From the NCBI RefSeq assembly GCF_013001025.1, contig NZ_CP053021.1:2756001-2820000 (forward strand): a stretch of 64,000 nucleotides of DNA, in the 5' to 3' direction. This stretch comes from Sphingobium yanoikuyae. Lineage in GTDB: Bacteria > Pseudomonadota > Alphaproteobacteria > Sphingomonadales > Sphingomonadaceae. The position numbers were made by a program, and so were the translations under genes. This document shows, piece by piece, positions 54,381 to 64,000 of the stretch. The number at the start of each line of letters is the position of its first letter. The stretch's first letter is position 1. The notes beneath the pieces were generated by a model, which was given only the letters and a program-made list of their open reading frames with translations, had not been told where the DNA came from and made no database searches.

Positions 54381-55748
54381 TTACTTGTAGCAGACCTTCT
54401 TGGCCGCTTCGACCACGCGGGCCGCGTCGATCAGCGCCAGCTTTTCGAGGTTGGCGGCATAAGGCAGCGGCACATCCTCGTTGGTGACGCGCAGGACCGG
54501 GGCGTCGAGATCGTCGAAGCCCTTTTCCATCACGACCGCGGCGATTTCCGACGCGATCGAGCAGGTCGGCCAGCCTTCTTCCACCACCACCAGGCGGTTG
54601 GTCTTCTTGAGGCTCTCCAGCACGGTCGCGGTGTCGAGCGGACGCAGCGTGCGCAGGTCGATTACTTCCGCATCGATGCCCTCGGCAGCAAGCTGCTCGG
54701 CCGCGTCGAGCGCCAGGCCCACGCCGATCGAGTAGCTGACCAGGGTGACGTCCTTGCCCGGACGCATGATGCGCGCCTTGCCGATCGGCAGGACATAATC
54801 GTCAACCTTGGGCACGTCGAAGCTGCGACCGTAGAGAAGTTCATTCTCCAGGAACACGACCGGGTCGGTCGAGCGGATCGCGGCCTTCAGCAGACCCTTG
54901 GCGTCGGCCGCGTCATAGGGCGCGATGACGATCAGGCCGGGAACGGCGGCATACCAGGGACCATAGTTCTGGCTGTGCTGCGCGCCGACGCGGCTGGCCG
55001 CACCGTTGGGACCACGGAACACGATCGGGCAGCGCATCTGGCCACCGGACATATAGTTGGTCTTAGCAGCCGAGTTGATGATGTGGTCGATCGCCTGCAT
55101 GGCGAAGTTGAACGTCATGAACTCGATCACTGGACGCAGGCCACCCATGGCCGCGCCCGAACCGATGCCGGCAAAGCCATATTCGGTGATCGGCGTGTCG
55201 ATGACGCGCTTGGGACCGAATTCGTCGAGCAGGCCCTGGGTCACCTTGTAGGCGCCCTGATATTCGGCGACTTCCTCGCCCATCACGAAGACGCGCGGGT
55301 CCGACCGCATTTCCTCGGCCATGGCGTCGCGCAGCGCTTCGCGCACGGTGGTCTTGACGAACTCGGTGCCGGCCGGAAGGTCCGGATCCTGCACGGTCGC
55401 CTTGGCTTCCGACGCCAGCTTGGAGGTGCCGCTTTCCGCCTTCTTGGGCGCTTCTTCGGCCTTGGGGGCTTCAGCCTTCGGTGCAGGTGCCGGAGCAGCC
55501 TCGCCGCCCTCGCCCGCCATCGTCGCGATCACGGTGCCGACCTTCACCCCTTCGGTGCCTTCGGCAATCACGATCTGGCCGATCTTGCCTTCGTCGACGG
55601 CTTCGAATTCCATCGTCGCCTTGTCGGTCTCGATCTCGGCGAGGATGTCGCCGGACTTCACTTCATCGCCTTCCTTCACCAGCCACTTGGCCAGCGTGCC
55701 CTCTTCCATCGTCGGCGAGAGCGCCGGCATCTTGATTTCGATACCCAT
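54381..55748 (-). CDS. pdhB: Pyruvate dehydrogenase E1 beta subunit with N-terminal lipoyl domain
   Basis: 455 residues. Residues 1-80 are a lipoyl domain with ETDKATMEF (Lys43 lipoylated), then an Ala/Pro/Glu/Lys linker (80-115), then the E1-beta transketolase domain from [16 protein letters not shown] lipoyl domain fused to E1-beta is a feature of some alphaproteobacteria. Together with PdhA it decarboxylates pyruvate; its E2/E3 genes are not in the window. It overlaps the pdhA stop as TAATG. Confidence 0.96.
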   Translation of the reverse strand: MGIEIKMPALSPTMEEGTLAKWLVKEGDEVKSGDILAEIETDKATMEFEAVDEGKIGQIVIAEGTEGVKVGTVIATMAGEGGEAAPAPAPKAEAPKAEEAPKKAESGTSKLASEAKATVQDPDLPAGTEFVKTTVREALRDAMAEEMRSDPRVFVMGEEVAEYQGAYKVTQGLLDEFGPKRVIDTPITEYGFAGIGSGAAMGGLRPVIEFMTFNFAMQAIDHIINSAAKTNYMSGGQMRCPIVFRGPNGAASRVGAQHSQNYGPWYAAVPGLIVIAPYDAADAKGLLKAAIRSTDPVVFLENELLYGRSFDVPKVDDYVLPIGKARIMRPGKDVTLVSYSIGVGLALDAAEQLAAEGIDAEVIDLRTLRPLDTATVLESLKKTNRLVVVEEGWPTCSIASEIAAVVMEKGFDDLDAPVLRVTNEDVPLPYAANLEKLALIDAARVVEAAKKVCYK

Positions 55749-56821
55749 TAATATTGCTCCACCAGCACGTCGGTATAGAGTTCATGCATCTCAGGTTCGG
55801 GCGAGGTTTCGGCGAAATCGGCCGCTTCGGCGACGATCTTGCGGATATCCTGATCGATGACCTTGATCTCGTCCTCGCTGACGCCGGCATCGATCAGATA
55901 TTTCTTCACGCCCTCAATCGGGTCGCTGTTGTCGCGCACGGCCTGAACCTCGTCACGCGAACGATATTTGGCCGGGTCGGACATGGAGTGACCGCGATAA
56001 CGGTAGGTTTTCATTTCCAGCAGGATCGGGCCATTGCCGCCCTGGACCCACTTGAGCGCTTCCTCGGTCGCACCGCGCACCGCCAGAACGTCCATACCGT
56101 CGACCTGGATGCCGGGGATGCGGAAGCTCTCGCCACGGCGATAAAGCTGGTCTTCCGACGAGGCGCGATTGACGCTGGTGCCCATGGCATATTGGTTGTT
56201 CTCGATCACGAAGATGATCGGGAGCTTCCACAGCTCGGCCATGTTGAACGATTCGTAGACCTGGCCCTGGTTGGCCGCGCCGTCGCCGAAATAGGCAACG
56301 CACACGCCGCCATCATCATTATATTTGTGCGCGAAGGCCAGACCCGCGCCGAGCGACACCTGGGCGCCGACGATGCCGTGGCCGCCATAGAATTTATGCT
56401 CGACGCTGAACATGTGCATCGAACCGCCCTTGCCACGCGAAATGCCGGCTTCGCGGCCGGTCAGTTCGGCCATGATGACCTTGGGATCGATGCCATAGGC
56501 GAGCATGTGACCATGGTCGCGATAGCCGGTGATCACGCTGTCCTTGCCGGGCTTGAGCGCCGACTGGATGCCGACCGCAACCGCTTCCTGGCCGATATAG
56601 AGGTGACAGAAGCCGCCGATGAAACCCAGACCATAGAGCTGGCCGGCCTTTTCCTCGAAGCGGCGGATCAGAACCATCTGCCGATAGAATTCCAGCAGCT
56701 CTTCCTTGCTGGCCTTGTAGTCGGTGGGCGTTTCGGGGCGCGGACGATTATGGTCCGCACCGGCCGGCACTGCGGCCTTTGCCTTTGCGCTGTCGGCGCG
56801 CGGCGTGGTTGGTTTCGCCAA
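55748..56821 (-). CDS. pdhA: Pyruvate dehydrogenase E1 alpha subunit
   Basis: 357 residues. The ThDP motif [19 protein letters not shown] and [15 protein letters not shown] are intact; the phosphorylation-like loop reads [19 protein letters not shown]. An N-terminal Ala/Lys-rich extension (1-25) is normal for this group. First gene of the pdhAB pair; the upstream 230 bp carries two inverted repeats. Confidence 0.96.
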   Translation of the reverse strand: MAKPTTPRADSAKAKAAVPAGADHNRPRPETPTDYKASKEELLEFYRQMVLIRRFEEKAGQLYGLGFIGGFCHLYIGQEAVAVGIQSALKPGKDSVITGYRDHGHMLAYGIDPKVIMAELTGREAGISRGKGGSMHMFSVEHKFYGGHGIVGAQVSLGAGLAFAHKYNDDGGVCVAYFGDGAANQGQVYESFNMAELWKLPIIFVIENNQYAMGTSVNRASSEDQLYRRGESFRIPGIQVDGMDVLAVRGATEEALKWVQGGNGPILLEMKTYRYRGHSMSDPAKYRSRDEVQAVRDNSDPIEGVKKYLIDAGVSEDEIKVIDQDIRKIVAEAADFAETSPEPEMHELYTDVLVEQY

Positions 56822-56874
56822 GGCTATTATCCTTTTGCGTGGGTAGGATGGAAGGAAGCCCGATATGCGTCAGA

Positions 56875-56891
56875 GTTGCATAGATTGCAAC
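56875..56891 (-). promoter_or_regulatory. Inverted repeat upstream of pdhA (site 1)
   Basis: GTTGCA (56875-56880) and TGCAAC (56886-56891) with 5-base spacer, 54 bp before the pdhA start. Possible operator; regulator unknown. Confidence 0.4.
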
Positions 56892-56983
56892 GGCGGACCC
56901 CACGGAATCCCGGCATAATGAATGTGCCGAGTGCAAAAACGACAATCCATGACAACGCTGTCGAAAACGGGTCACGAACGGCT

Positions 56984-57000
56984 GGCAACAAAATGTTGCC
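56984..57000 (-). promoter_or_regulatory. Inverted repeat upstream of pdhA (site 2)
   Basis: GGCAACA (56984-56990) and TGTTGCC (56994-57000), 7-bp arms around AAA. Could be the ftsB terminator hairpin or a second operator; it shares the GCAAC/GTTGC core with site 1. Confidence 0.4.
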
Positions 57001-57052
57001 GCGACATGATTTTACCAAATAAATGGAAAGCGCACGCCGTCGGGAGTGCGGA

Positions 57053-57364
57053 TCAGTTCAGCGGAACGATCACTTCGTCATGGTGAATCACGCCGAGCTG
57101 GCGACGGATCAGCTCATCCGACAGATCGGGATCAACGCGGCGCGGATTGAGCAGATCGACCCGGTTGCGCAGCTCCTGGCGATGCAGTTGGACGATTTTG
57201 AGTTCAGCCTTCGCATCGCGCAGCTGGCGCGAATAATCGCCCCAGGCAAGCACGCCATTGGAGCCCAGCACCACATAGCCGGCGAAGAACAGCAGCAACA
57301 GCACCGCGATTGCCGGCCCGAGGGCCGACATCAATAGCATGCGGAGCTTCGCGATATGCGCCAT
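57053..57364 (-). CDS. ftsB: Cell division protein FtsB (DivIC-like)
   Basis: 103 residues. One membrane helix (about 13-33, SALGPAIAVLLLLFFAGYVVL) then a periplasmic coiled coil (DYSRQLRDAKAELKIVQLHRQELRNRV). Family of FtsB/DivIC, which joins FtsL and FtsQ at the septum. Lies between eno and pdhA, the conserved neighbourhood of FtsB after enolase in many proteobacteria. Confidence 0.88.
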   Translation of the reverse strand: MAHIAKLRMLLMSALGPAIAVLLLLFFAGYVVLGSNGVLAWGDYSRQLRDAKAELKIVQLHRQELRNRVDLLNPRRVDPDLSDELIRRQLGVIHHDEVIVPLN

Positions 57365-57454
57365 GAATCGCTTGAATCACAGGATTCGACCGGTCGCAAG
57401 CAAAAACATGCCCGATGCGACCAGCCGAATCCCTAACCTGAAATCAGCCGTGGA

Positions 57455-58891
<1,437 letters not shown>

Positions 58892-58955
58892 TTAGGATCA
58901 TGACAGCCCGCCTCGCGCGGGACCATGAGGTTGAGCTTTAGGGAGACTTTGGACA

Positions 58956-59561
58956 ATGGCCGACACCCCGGAAACCCCGCCCGTCAAGCGCGCGAAGAAG
59001 GCGGTTGCCGCCAAGGCGAAGCCGGCGTCGACCAAGGCCTCCACCCCGGCCGTCAAGGCCGCGCCGGTGAAGAAGGCCGCCACCCGCAAGGCGCCCGCAA
59101 AGCCCGGAAACGGGGCAGCCCATGGCTGGTCCGCACAGATTGCGCCGATCAAGGCGCAGGCCGAAAAGGCCGCCAAGGCCGCAACCGACAAGATCAATTC
59201 GGTCGACTGGAAGGCGCATATCGACCCGATCAAGGAACAGGCCGGCAAGACCGCAAAGTCTGCGGCGAGCAGTGCCAAGGACAAGACCGGTTCGGCGATG
59301 CAGAGCCTGTCGAAGCTGATTGCGGACACCGCCGGCACGGTCGATGCGAAGCTGGGCCCGCAATATGGCGACTATGCCCGCCAGGCAGCGGAATCGGTGG
59401 CCAGTGCCGCAGATACGCTGGACAGCAAGGATGTCGACCAGCTGATGACCGAGGCGCGTGATTTCGTGCGCAAGAGCCCGGCCGTTGCCATCGGCGCGGC
59501 CGCCGTGGTCGGCTTCGTGCTGATGCGCCTGGCCAAGGGATCGTCCGACAGCGACGCCTGA
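58956..59561 (+). CDS. Membrane-anchored H1-like/ElaB-like protein
   Basis: 201 residues. Residues 10-50 are Lys/Ala/Pro-rich in the manner of histone H1 (KRAKKAVAAKAKPAS, VKKAATRKAPAKPG). The middle is a helical Ala/Lys-rich stretch resembling phasins. The end, ARDFVRKSPAVAIGAAAVVGFVLMRLAKGS, is the C-terminal membrane anchor of DUF883/ElaB/YqjD proteins, which bind ribosomes or membranes in stationary phase. Exact role unknown. First of four similar small genes on the plus strand. Confidence 0.6.
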   Translation: MADTPETPPVKRAKKAVAAKAKPASTKASTPAVKAAPVKKAATRKAPAKPGNGAAHGWSAQIAPIKAQAEKAAKAATDKINSVDWKAHIDPIKEQAGKTAKSAASSAKDKTGSAMQSLSKLIADTAGTVDAKLGPQYGDYARQAAESVASAADTLDSKDVDQLMTEARDFVRKSPAVAIGAAAVVGFVLMRLAKGSSDSDA

Positions 59562-59626
59562 CGAACGCAAGACAGGATTATCGTGACGGCTAACCGCAGG
59601 CCCCGGTTGACGGGGCGGAGGGGCAA

Positions 59627-60001
59627 TTGACGCAGGAACCAGCGGATACGGTGGCAACGCCGCAGACCGAGGGGAATGAGGGGTCTGTCCGCGCGACATT
59701 CGCCCGCCTCTACACCGATGGCCGCGCCTATGCGCAGGCGGAGGTCGAGCGCCAGAAGCTGCGCGCCGGCATTGCTGGCGCCGGCATCCGCAATGCCGCG
59801 ATCCTGGGGATCGTGGCCCTGATGCTGCTGTTCGCCGCGATCGTGACCCTGTTGATCGGGTTGGTGATTGCGCTGTCCGCGATGATCGGGCCGCTCTGGG
59901 CAACGCTGGCGGTGTTCGGCGGCGCCGTACTGATCGCCGTCCTGCTGCTGCTGCTGGCCAAGGGACAGATCAGCCATATGTTGAAGACGATCAAGTCATG
60001 A
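59627..60001 (+). CDS. Phage-holin-superfamily (DUF1469-like) membrane protein
   Basis: 124 residues from TTG 59627; the strong GGAGG (59617-59621) 5 bases before supports this unusual start. The N-terminal half is charged and helical; two membrane helices (about 55-78 and 84-108) follow. Chromosomal copies of this family are not phage genes; they commonly sit beside DUF883 genes as here. Ends in ATGA overlap with the next gene. Confidence 0.75.
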   Translation: MTQEPADTVATPQTEGNEGSVRATFARLYTDGRAYAQAEVERQKLRAGIAGAGIRNAAILGIVALMLLFAAIVTLLIGLVIALSAMIGPLWATLAVFGGAVLIAVLLLLLAKGQISHMLKTIKS

Positions 60002-60321
60002 GCCGGGAACAGGCCTATCTCGAAGCGACCGAACGCGCGGCGCATCTGCGCAGCAAGGCGGTCCTGAGCCTTGCCGATGCCCAGGCGCGTATCGCGCCCG
60101 ATCGGCTGAAGGCCGATGCCGAGGCCAAGATCACGGCGACTGCGCTCGACGGCGTCGCCTATGTCGGTGCCAAAGTGCGCCAGCGGCCGGTTGCCACCGG
60201 CGCCGCCGCAACAGGCATCGTCCTGTTTCTCTTCCGCCGCCCCCTCACGGCACTTTTCGGACGCCTGTTCGTTCGACTGAGGAACCGTAACACGGAAATT
60301 TCGGAGATTGATGATGGCTGA
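59998..60321 (+). CDS. Small membrane-anchored protein (DUF3618-like position)
   Basis: 107 residues. Helical and charged first half (EQAYLEATERAAHLRSKAVLS), then a single membrane helix (about 66-80, ATGAAATGIVLFLF) and a basic tail with RRPLTALFGRLFVRLRNR. ATGA overlap at both ends. The helix followed by a short tail resembles the DUF3618 group that occurs in this position; family assignment is uncertain. Confidence 0.6.
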   Translation: MSREQAYLEATERAAHLRSKAVLSLADAQARIAPDRLKADAEAKITATALDGVAYVGAKVRQRPVATGAAATGIVLFLFRRPLTALFGRLFVRLRNRNTEISEIDDG

Positions 60322-60967
60322 CATCCGCGCCCAACTGACCCGCGTCCGCGAAGCGGCCAATGACGCTGCCGGCAGCGCAACCGACATGATCAAGGACAGC
60401 ACCGGCAAGGCGCGCGAAAGCGCCGGCGAACTGATCCAGACCGGCAAGGACAAGGCGAGCGAAGCCTATGGCGACGCGCGCGACCGGGGCCAGCGGGTCG
60501 CTGCCCGCGCCAACGAGATCATTCAGGAACATCCGGTGGCGGCAGTCGCTGGCGCGGTCGCGGCCGGCGCAGTCATCGCTTGGATGTTCCCCAAGAGCCG
60601 GAAGGTGATGAAGGCGCTGCCGGGCCTGGCCGCCACCGCCGGCGCGCGCGTGCTGGAGGCGGCCGCCACCGCCCGCACGGCCGCGAGCGAGAATAGCGAG
60701 TCGCTGCGCCACAATGCGGGCGAAGCGCTGGCCAGTGCGCGGGACAATGCTGGCGAAGTGCTCAGCAAGGCCCGCGAAACGGCAAGCCATGCGCTGTCGA
60801 GCGCCAAGGAAAGCGCCAGCGACACCGCTGCAGCGGCCCGTGACGCTGCGGCATCGGCCGATCTTGGCGGCAAGGCATCGAAGCTAGCGGACGAACTGGT
60901 CGCGCTCGTCTCCACCCGCGTCGAGGCGCTGGGCGACGCGATCAAGGCGCGATTGCCGAAAAGCTAA
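60314..60967 (+). CDS. DUF883-domain protein with LEA-like repeats
   Basis: 217 residues from ATG 60314 (GGAG 7 bases before; ATG at 60311 also possible). The N-terminal half is a DUF883/ElaB domain ending in the membrane segment EIIQEHPVAAVAGAVAAGAVIAWMF (about 75-100). The C-terminal ~110 residues are a low-complexity helix with repeated A-R/K-E/D-x-A-x-x-A-L-S units (KARETASHALSSAKESASDTAA), like group 3 LEA or phasin proteins. Such regions protect membranes or proteins in drying or starvation; that is inference. Overlaps the previous gene by 8 bp. Confidence 0.7.
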   Translation: MADIRAQLTRVREAANDAAGSATDMIKDSTGKARESAGELIQTGKDKASEAYGDARDRGQRVAARANEIIQEHPVAAVAGAVAAGAVIAWMFPKSRKVMKALPGLAATAGARVLEAAATARTAASENSESLRHNAGEALASARDNAGEVLSKARETASHALSSAKESASDTAAAARDAAASADLGGKASKLADELVALVSTRVEALGDAIKARLPKS

Positions 60968-61071
60968 TCGCGATTGCCGCAAACGCAATCGACACAAAGG
61001 CCGCTTTCCTTGGCGGATCGCAGGGACGATGCTAAGGCACCGCGATCAGTCAAAGGAGAACATATAACGCC

Positions 61072-61293
61072 ATGAGCAAGATGCATCTGGTGATGGGCGG
61101 CCGCGTAACCAACCCGCAGACGCTGGAATTCCAGGACCTGAGCAAGGTCGACCTGGTTGGCGTCTTCCCCGACTATGCCTCGGCCGAAAAGGCCTGGCGC
61201 GGCGCGGCGCAGCGCACCGTCGATGACGCCGAAATGCGTTATGTGATTGTCCATCTGCACCGCTTGCTGGAGCCTGAGCTGCCGGCAGCCTGA
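61072..61293 (+). CDS. DUF4170 family protein
   Basis: 73 residues: MSKMHLVMGGRVTNPQTLEF, then DLSKVDLVGVFPDYASAEKAW and a C-terminal VIVHLHRLLEP. DUF4170 is a small alphaproteobacterial family of unknown role, probably a beta-alpha fold. Located 104 bp after the DUF883 gene. Confidence 0.85.
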   Translation: MSKMHLVMGGRVTNPQTLEFQDLSKVDLVGVFPDYASAEKAWRGAAQRTVDDAEMRYVIVHLHRLLEPELPAA

Positions 61294-61301
61294 TGGCCTG
61301 T

Positions 61302-61339
61302 TTCGGGCGAGACCGGATCATGCCCCGGTTTCGCCCGAA
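61302..61339. terminator. Hairpin between DUF4170 and rhomboid genes
   Basis: TTCGGGCGA (61302-61310) pairs with TCGCCCGAA (61331-61339), and ACCGG with CCGGT inside. No U-tract follows; both convergent genes end near it. Confidence 0.6.
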
Positions 61340-61356
61340 CACAGTTTATCGAACGA

Positions 61357-62016
61357 TCAATTGATAGCCTGGGGCCGTTTGCGGAACCGCCAGCGCAGCA
61401 AGGGCCGGGTCAAGGCCAGCCCTGCAAGGAAGCCGCCGATATGCGCGGCAATCGCGATCTGACCCAGATCGCCCAATCCCCCCGCCGTCGCCACGCCGAT
61501 CATCAACTGGATCGCGATCCAGGCGGCTGCCAGCCACAGCACCCGCACGAAATTGGCCGACAACGGCCCGATCCGCCGCACCTGTTGCTGGCTGTAAAGC
61601 AGCGCATAGGTGGCGATGATCGCGGAAATCGCGCCGCTCGCCCCGACCATCGGATTGATCGATTCCGGCGTGATCGCCCATTGCGCGAAGCAGGCGGCAT
61701 AGGCACCGACGACATAGAGGATCAGCGTGCCGGTGCGGCCCAGCACATGCTCGACCTGCCGCCCGCAGAAAAGCAGCATCAGCAGGTTGAAGGCGATATG
61801 CAGCCAGCCGGCATGGACGAAGGTGCAACTGAGCGGCGTCAGCCACCAGGGCACCGCCGCCATGCCGTCCAGCAGGCCGGGATTGCCAATGCGGGCGGGC
61901 ATGAACCCGCCCAGCAAGGCCGCATTGTCGATCTGCCCGGTTGCGAGCAGCAACAGGAACAGGACGAACGTGACCAGCGCGATCGCGTTGGTCGTGCGTC
62001 CGGCAGGCAGTTTCAC
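61357..62016 (-). CDS. Rhomboid family intramembrane serine protease
   Basis: 219 residues from GTG 62016, 4 bp after the greA stop; longer frames overlap greA. Six membrane helices. Catalytic Ser127 in GASGAISAIIATYALL and His192 in AIAAHIGGFLAG. The HAGWLHIAFNLLMLLFCG segment is the family motif. It cleaves transmembrane substrates; none known here. Co-directional with greA. Confidence 0.88.
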   Translation of the reverse strand: MKLPAGRTTNAIALVTFVLFLLLLATGQIDNAALLGGFMPARIGNPGLLDGMAAVPWWLTPLSCTFVHAGWLHIAFNLLMLLFCGRQVEHVLGRTGTLILYVVGAYAACFAQWAITPESINPMVGASGAISAIIATYALLYSQQQVRRIGPLSANFVRVLWLAAAWIAIQLMIGVATAGGLGDLGQIAIAAHIGGFLAGLALTRPLLRWRFRKRPQAIN

Positions 62017-62020
62017 GGGA

Positions 62021-62497
62021 TCAGATGAACGCGATCTTGTCGACCAGGTAGAATTTGTCGCCCGACGGGACCGACACTTCCACCTCGTCACCGACCTCGC
62101 GGCCGATCAGCGCACGGCCCAGCGGGCTGTTATAGCTGATCATGCCCGCCTTGGCATCCGCCTCGGCCTGGCCCACGATCTGATATTTGACCGGCTTGTC
62201 GTCCTCGTCCAGCAGGGTCACGGTCGCGCCGAACACGATCTTGTTACCCGACAGGGTGGTCGGATCGATGATCTGGGCGCGCGACAGCTTGTCTTCCAGG
62301 TCGGAAATCGTTGCCTCGACCTGCCCCTGCCGTTCCTTGGCGGCGTGATATTCGGCATTTTCCGACAGGTCGCCGTGGGCACGAGCTTCCTCGATGGCGT
62401 CCACGATCAGAGGGCGCTCGGCCTTCAGTTCGCGGAGCTGCGCATTGAGCTTGTCATAGCCCACCTGCAGCATCGGCATCTTCTCGACGGTCGCCAT
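62021..62497 (-). CDS. greA: Transcription elongation factor GreA
   Basis: 158 residues from ATG 62497 ([17 protein letters not shown]). N-terminal coiled coil with the tip [15 protein letters not shown] (acidic residues that activate RNA cleavage in the polymerase), C-terminal FKBP-like domain. Upstream in-frame ATG at 62560 has no ribosome site. Confidence 0.95.
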   Translation of the reverse strand: MATVEKMPMLQVGYDKLNAQLRELKAERPLIVDAIEEARAHGDLSENAEYHAAKERQGQVEATISDLEDKLSRAQIIDPTTLSGNKIVFGATVTLLDEDDKPVKYQIVGQAEADAKAGMISYNSPLGRALIGREVGDEVEVSVPSGDKFYLVDKIAFI

Positions 62498-62578
62498 TAT
62501 TGCAAATCCTTCGTCAAAACTTCCCTTTGGCGGCGCCGAACGTGGCGCCACCCGCAGCATGCTTCCTGGTGAAGGGGA

Positions 62579-64000
62579 TCAGGCGTGCGACCCAGGATAA
62601 TAGGACTGGAGCGAGCGCACTTCAAGGGCGCGGTCCCGCAAAGCCTCGATTGCGTCCGCCGCAGCGACGCTGGCGGTCGCGGTGGTGAAACTTGCAATCT
62701 TTGCGCGTAGAGCACTGGTGCGGATCGCCTTGCTGTCCTTCAGGGACTGCCAGCCTTCGGTGGTGTTGAAGATCAGCTGCACGTCGCCATCGGTGATCCG
62801 GTCGACGATGTGCGGACGGCCTTCGGCCACCTTGTTCACATGCTCGACGGCGATCCCCTGCCCTTCCAGATAGGTGGCGGTGCCGCCGGTCGCGATGATG
62901 GTGAAACCCATGCCCGCCAGCTTCTGCACCGCTGGCAGGATCACCGGCTTGTCGCTGTCCTTGACCGACACGAAGACGGTGCCGCTGGTCGGCAGCACGG
63001 TGCCCGCACCCAGCTGCGCCTTGGCGAAGGCAGTGGCGAAATTGCTGTCGATGCCCATGACTTCGCCGGTGCTCTTCATTTCCGGCGAGAGCACGGGGTC
63101 GACGCCCGGGAAGCGGTTGAACGGGAAGACGGCTTCCTTGACCGCGACATGGTCGATCGCGTTGCGATCGATCTTGGGCAGATCCTTGATCTTCTCACCG
63201 GCCATGACGCGCGAGGCGATCTTGGCGATCGGGGTGCCGATCGCCTTGGCGACGAAGGGCACGGTCCGGCTGGCGCGCGGATTGACCTCGATCAGATAGA
63301 CAATGCCATCCTTGACCGCGAACTGGATGTTCATCAGGCCACGGACCGACAGGGCACGGGCCAGCACTTCGGTCTGACGCTCGATCTCGGCAATCACCTC
63401 GTCCGACAGGCTGTAGGGCGGCAGCGAGCAGGCCGAGTCACCGGAGTGAACGCCGGCTTCCTCAATATGCTGCAACACGCCGGCGACGACCACATCGTCG
63501 CCGTCACACAGCGCGTCGACGTCCACCTCGACCGCATCACGCAGATACTGGTCGATCAGCACCGGAGAGTCGCCCGACACCTGCACGGCGGTGGTGATAT
63601 ATTCTTCGAGCTGGGCCTGGCCGTCGACGATTTCCATGGCGCGGCCGCCAAGGACGTAGGAAGGACGCATCAGAACCGGATAGCCGATACGATTGGCGAC
63701 CGCGATCGCCTCCTCGCGGCTGCGGGCAATGCCGTTGGCCGGCTGGCGCAGCTTCAGCTTGTCGATCAGCGCAGCGAAACGCTCGCGATCCTCGGCCAGG
63801 TCGATCGCGTCCGGGCTAGTGCCCAGGATCGGGATGCCGGCATCTTCCAGCGCCTGCGCGAGCTTGAGCGGCGTCTGGCCGCCAAACTGCACCAGCACGC
63901 CGGCCAGCGTCCCCTTCGACATTTCGACATGCAGGATTTCCAGCACGTCTTCGGCCGTCAGCGGCTCGAAATAGAGGCGGTCGGACGTGTCATAGTCGGT
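62579..64000 (-). CDS. carB: Carbamoyl-phosphate synthase large subunit, 3' part
   Basis: The frame continues past the window edge ([19 protein letters not shown]), so only the C-terminal ~473 of about 1100 residues is present. Visible: the second ATP-grasp domain ([65 protein letters not shown]) and the C-terminal MGS-like allosteric domain ([14 protein letters not shown]). It makes carbamoyl phosphate for arginine and pyrimidines. The greA gene follows 81 bp downstream. Confidence 0.96.
   Translation of the reverse strand, partial: TDYDTSDRLYFEPLTAEDVLEILHVEMSKGTLAGVLVQFGGQTPLKLAQALEDAGIPILGTSPDAIDLAEDRERFAALIDKLKLRQPANGIARSREEAIAVANRIGYPVLMRPSYVLGGRAMEIVDGQAQLEEYITTAVQVSGDSPVLIDQYLRDAVEVDVDALCDGDDVVVAGVLQHIEEAGVHSGDSACSLPPYSLSDEVIAEIERQTEVLARALSVRGLMNIQFAVKDGIVYLIEVNPRASRTVPFVAKAIGTPIAKIASRVMAGEKIKDLPKIDRNAIDHVAVKEAVFPFNRFPGVDPVLSPEMKSTGEVMGIDSNFATAFAKAQLGAGTVLPTSGTVFVSVKDSDKPVILPAVQKLAGMGFTIIATGGTATYLEGQGIAVEHVNKVAEGRPHIVDRITDGDVQLIFNTTEGWQSLKDSKAIRTSALRAKIASFTTATASVAAADAIEALRDRALEVRSLQSYYPGSHA

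Noticed and set aside
59627..60001. Phage holin as evidence for a prophage
   Set aside because: No phage structural, lysis or integrase genes nearby; chromosomal DUF1469/holin-superfamily genes of this size commonly sit beside DUF883 genes.

Overview
The window is ordinary chromosomal DNA of a GC-rich alphaproteobacterium, most likely a sphingomonad (Sphingobium/Sphingomonas type). The reasons are the mix of families: a TonB receptor with an STN domain and FecI/FecR partners, a pyruvate dehydrogenase E1-beta with its own lipoyl domain, DUF4170, DUF3089, dispersed palindromic intergenic repeats, and tightly overlapping TAATG/ATGA gene junctions. This is inferred from gene content; no 16S gene or other taxonomic marker was seen. 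Genes cover nearly everything. I saw no rRNA, tRNA, CRISPR array or prophage.

Layout. 0-1.8 kb: a truncated Gfo/Idh/MocA oxidoreductase and a PaaI-type thioesterase. 1.8-11.2 kb: a complete glycogen operon on the minus strand, transcribed glgP-glgB-glgC-glgA-glgX. 11.25-12.6 kb: an IS110-family element (IS1111-like, with 12-bp subterminal inverted repeats) sitting just upstream of glgP. 12.7-21.3 kb: a serine beta-lactamase-like hydrolase, a sigma/FecR/TonB-receptor signalling set and a large autotransporter. 21.5-28.3 kb: two unknown secreted proteins, gatCAB with an extra small gene between gatA and gatB, a DUF3089 protein and ruvX. 28.4-32.9 kb: a MerR regulator diverging from a glutaredoxin-MauE fusion, an L,D-transpeptidase with a small lipoprotein, and serB.

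32.9-40.4 kb is a branched-chain amino acid block: miaA, then ilvB, an unknown gene, ilvN and ilvC, yceI and leuA. leuA has a clear leucine-rich leader peptide with competing RNA hairpins, and ilvB has a short upstream ORF. 40.4-45.7 kb: an M20 peptidase, a dicarboxylate/amino-acid symporter, a ThuA-domain protein and a translationally coupled pair of D-amino-acid dehydratase-like enzyme and RidA. 45.8-48.3 kb: a GbsR/MarR regulator whose probable operator recurs in front of the adjacent membrane-protein operon. 48.4-51 kb: trmFO, an EF-hand protein and a phytoene/squalene-synthase-like protein. 51.1-54.3 kb: an orphan TadG-TadE-TadE set. 54.4-58.7 kb: pdhA-pdhB, ftsB and eno. 58.9-61.3 kb: four small membrane-anchored, alanine/lysine-rich proteins and DUF4170. 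61.3-64 kb: a rhomboid protease, greA and the 3' part of carB.

No single locus is a convincing brand-new system. The best leads are the IS1111-like element with its candidate bridge RNA and its position in front of the glycogen operon, a 30-bp element shared by two distant intergenic regions (27/30 identical), the GbsR-type operator pair, the 59-61 kb cluster of H1-like and LEA/DUF883-like membrane proteins, and unknown genes embedded by start-stop overlap in the gat and ilv operons.
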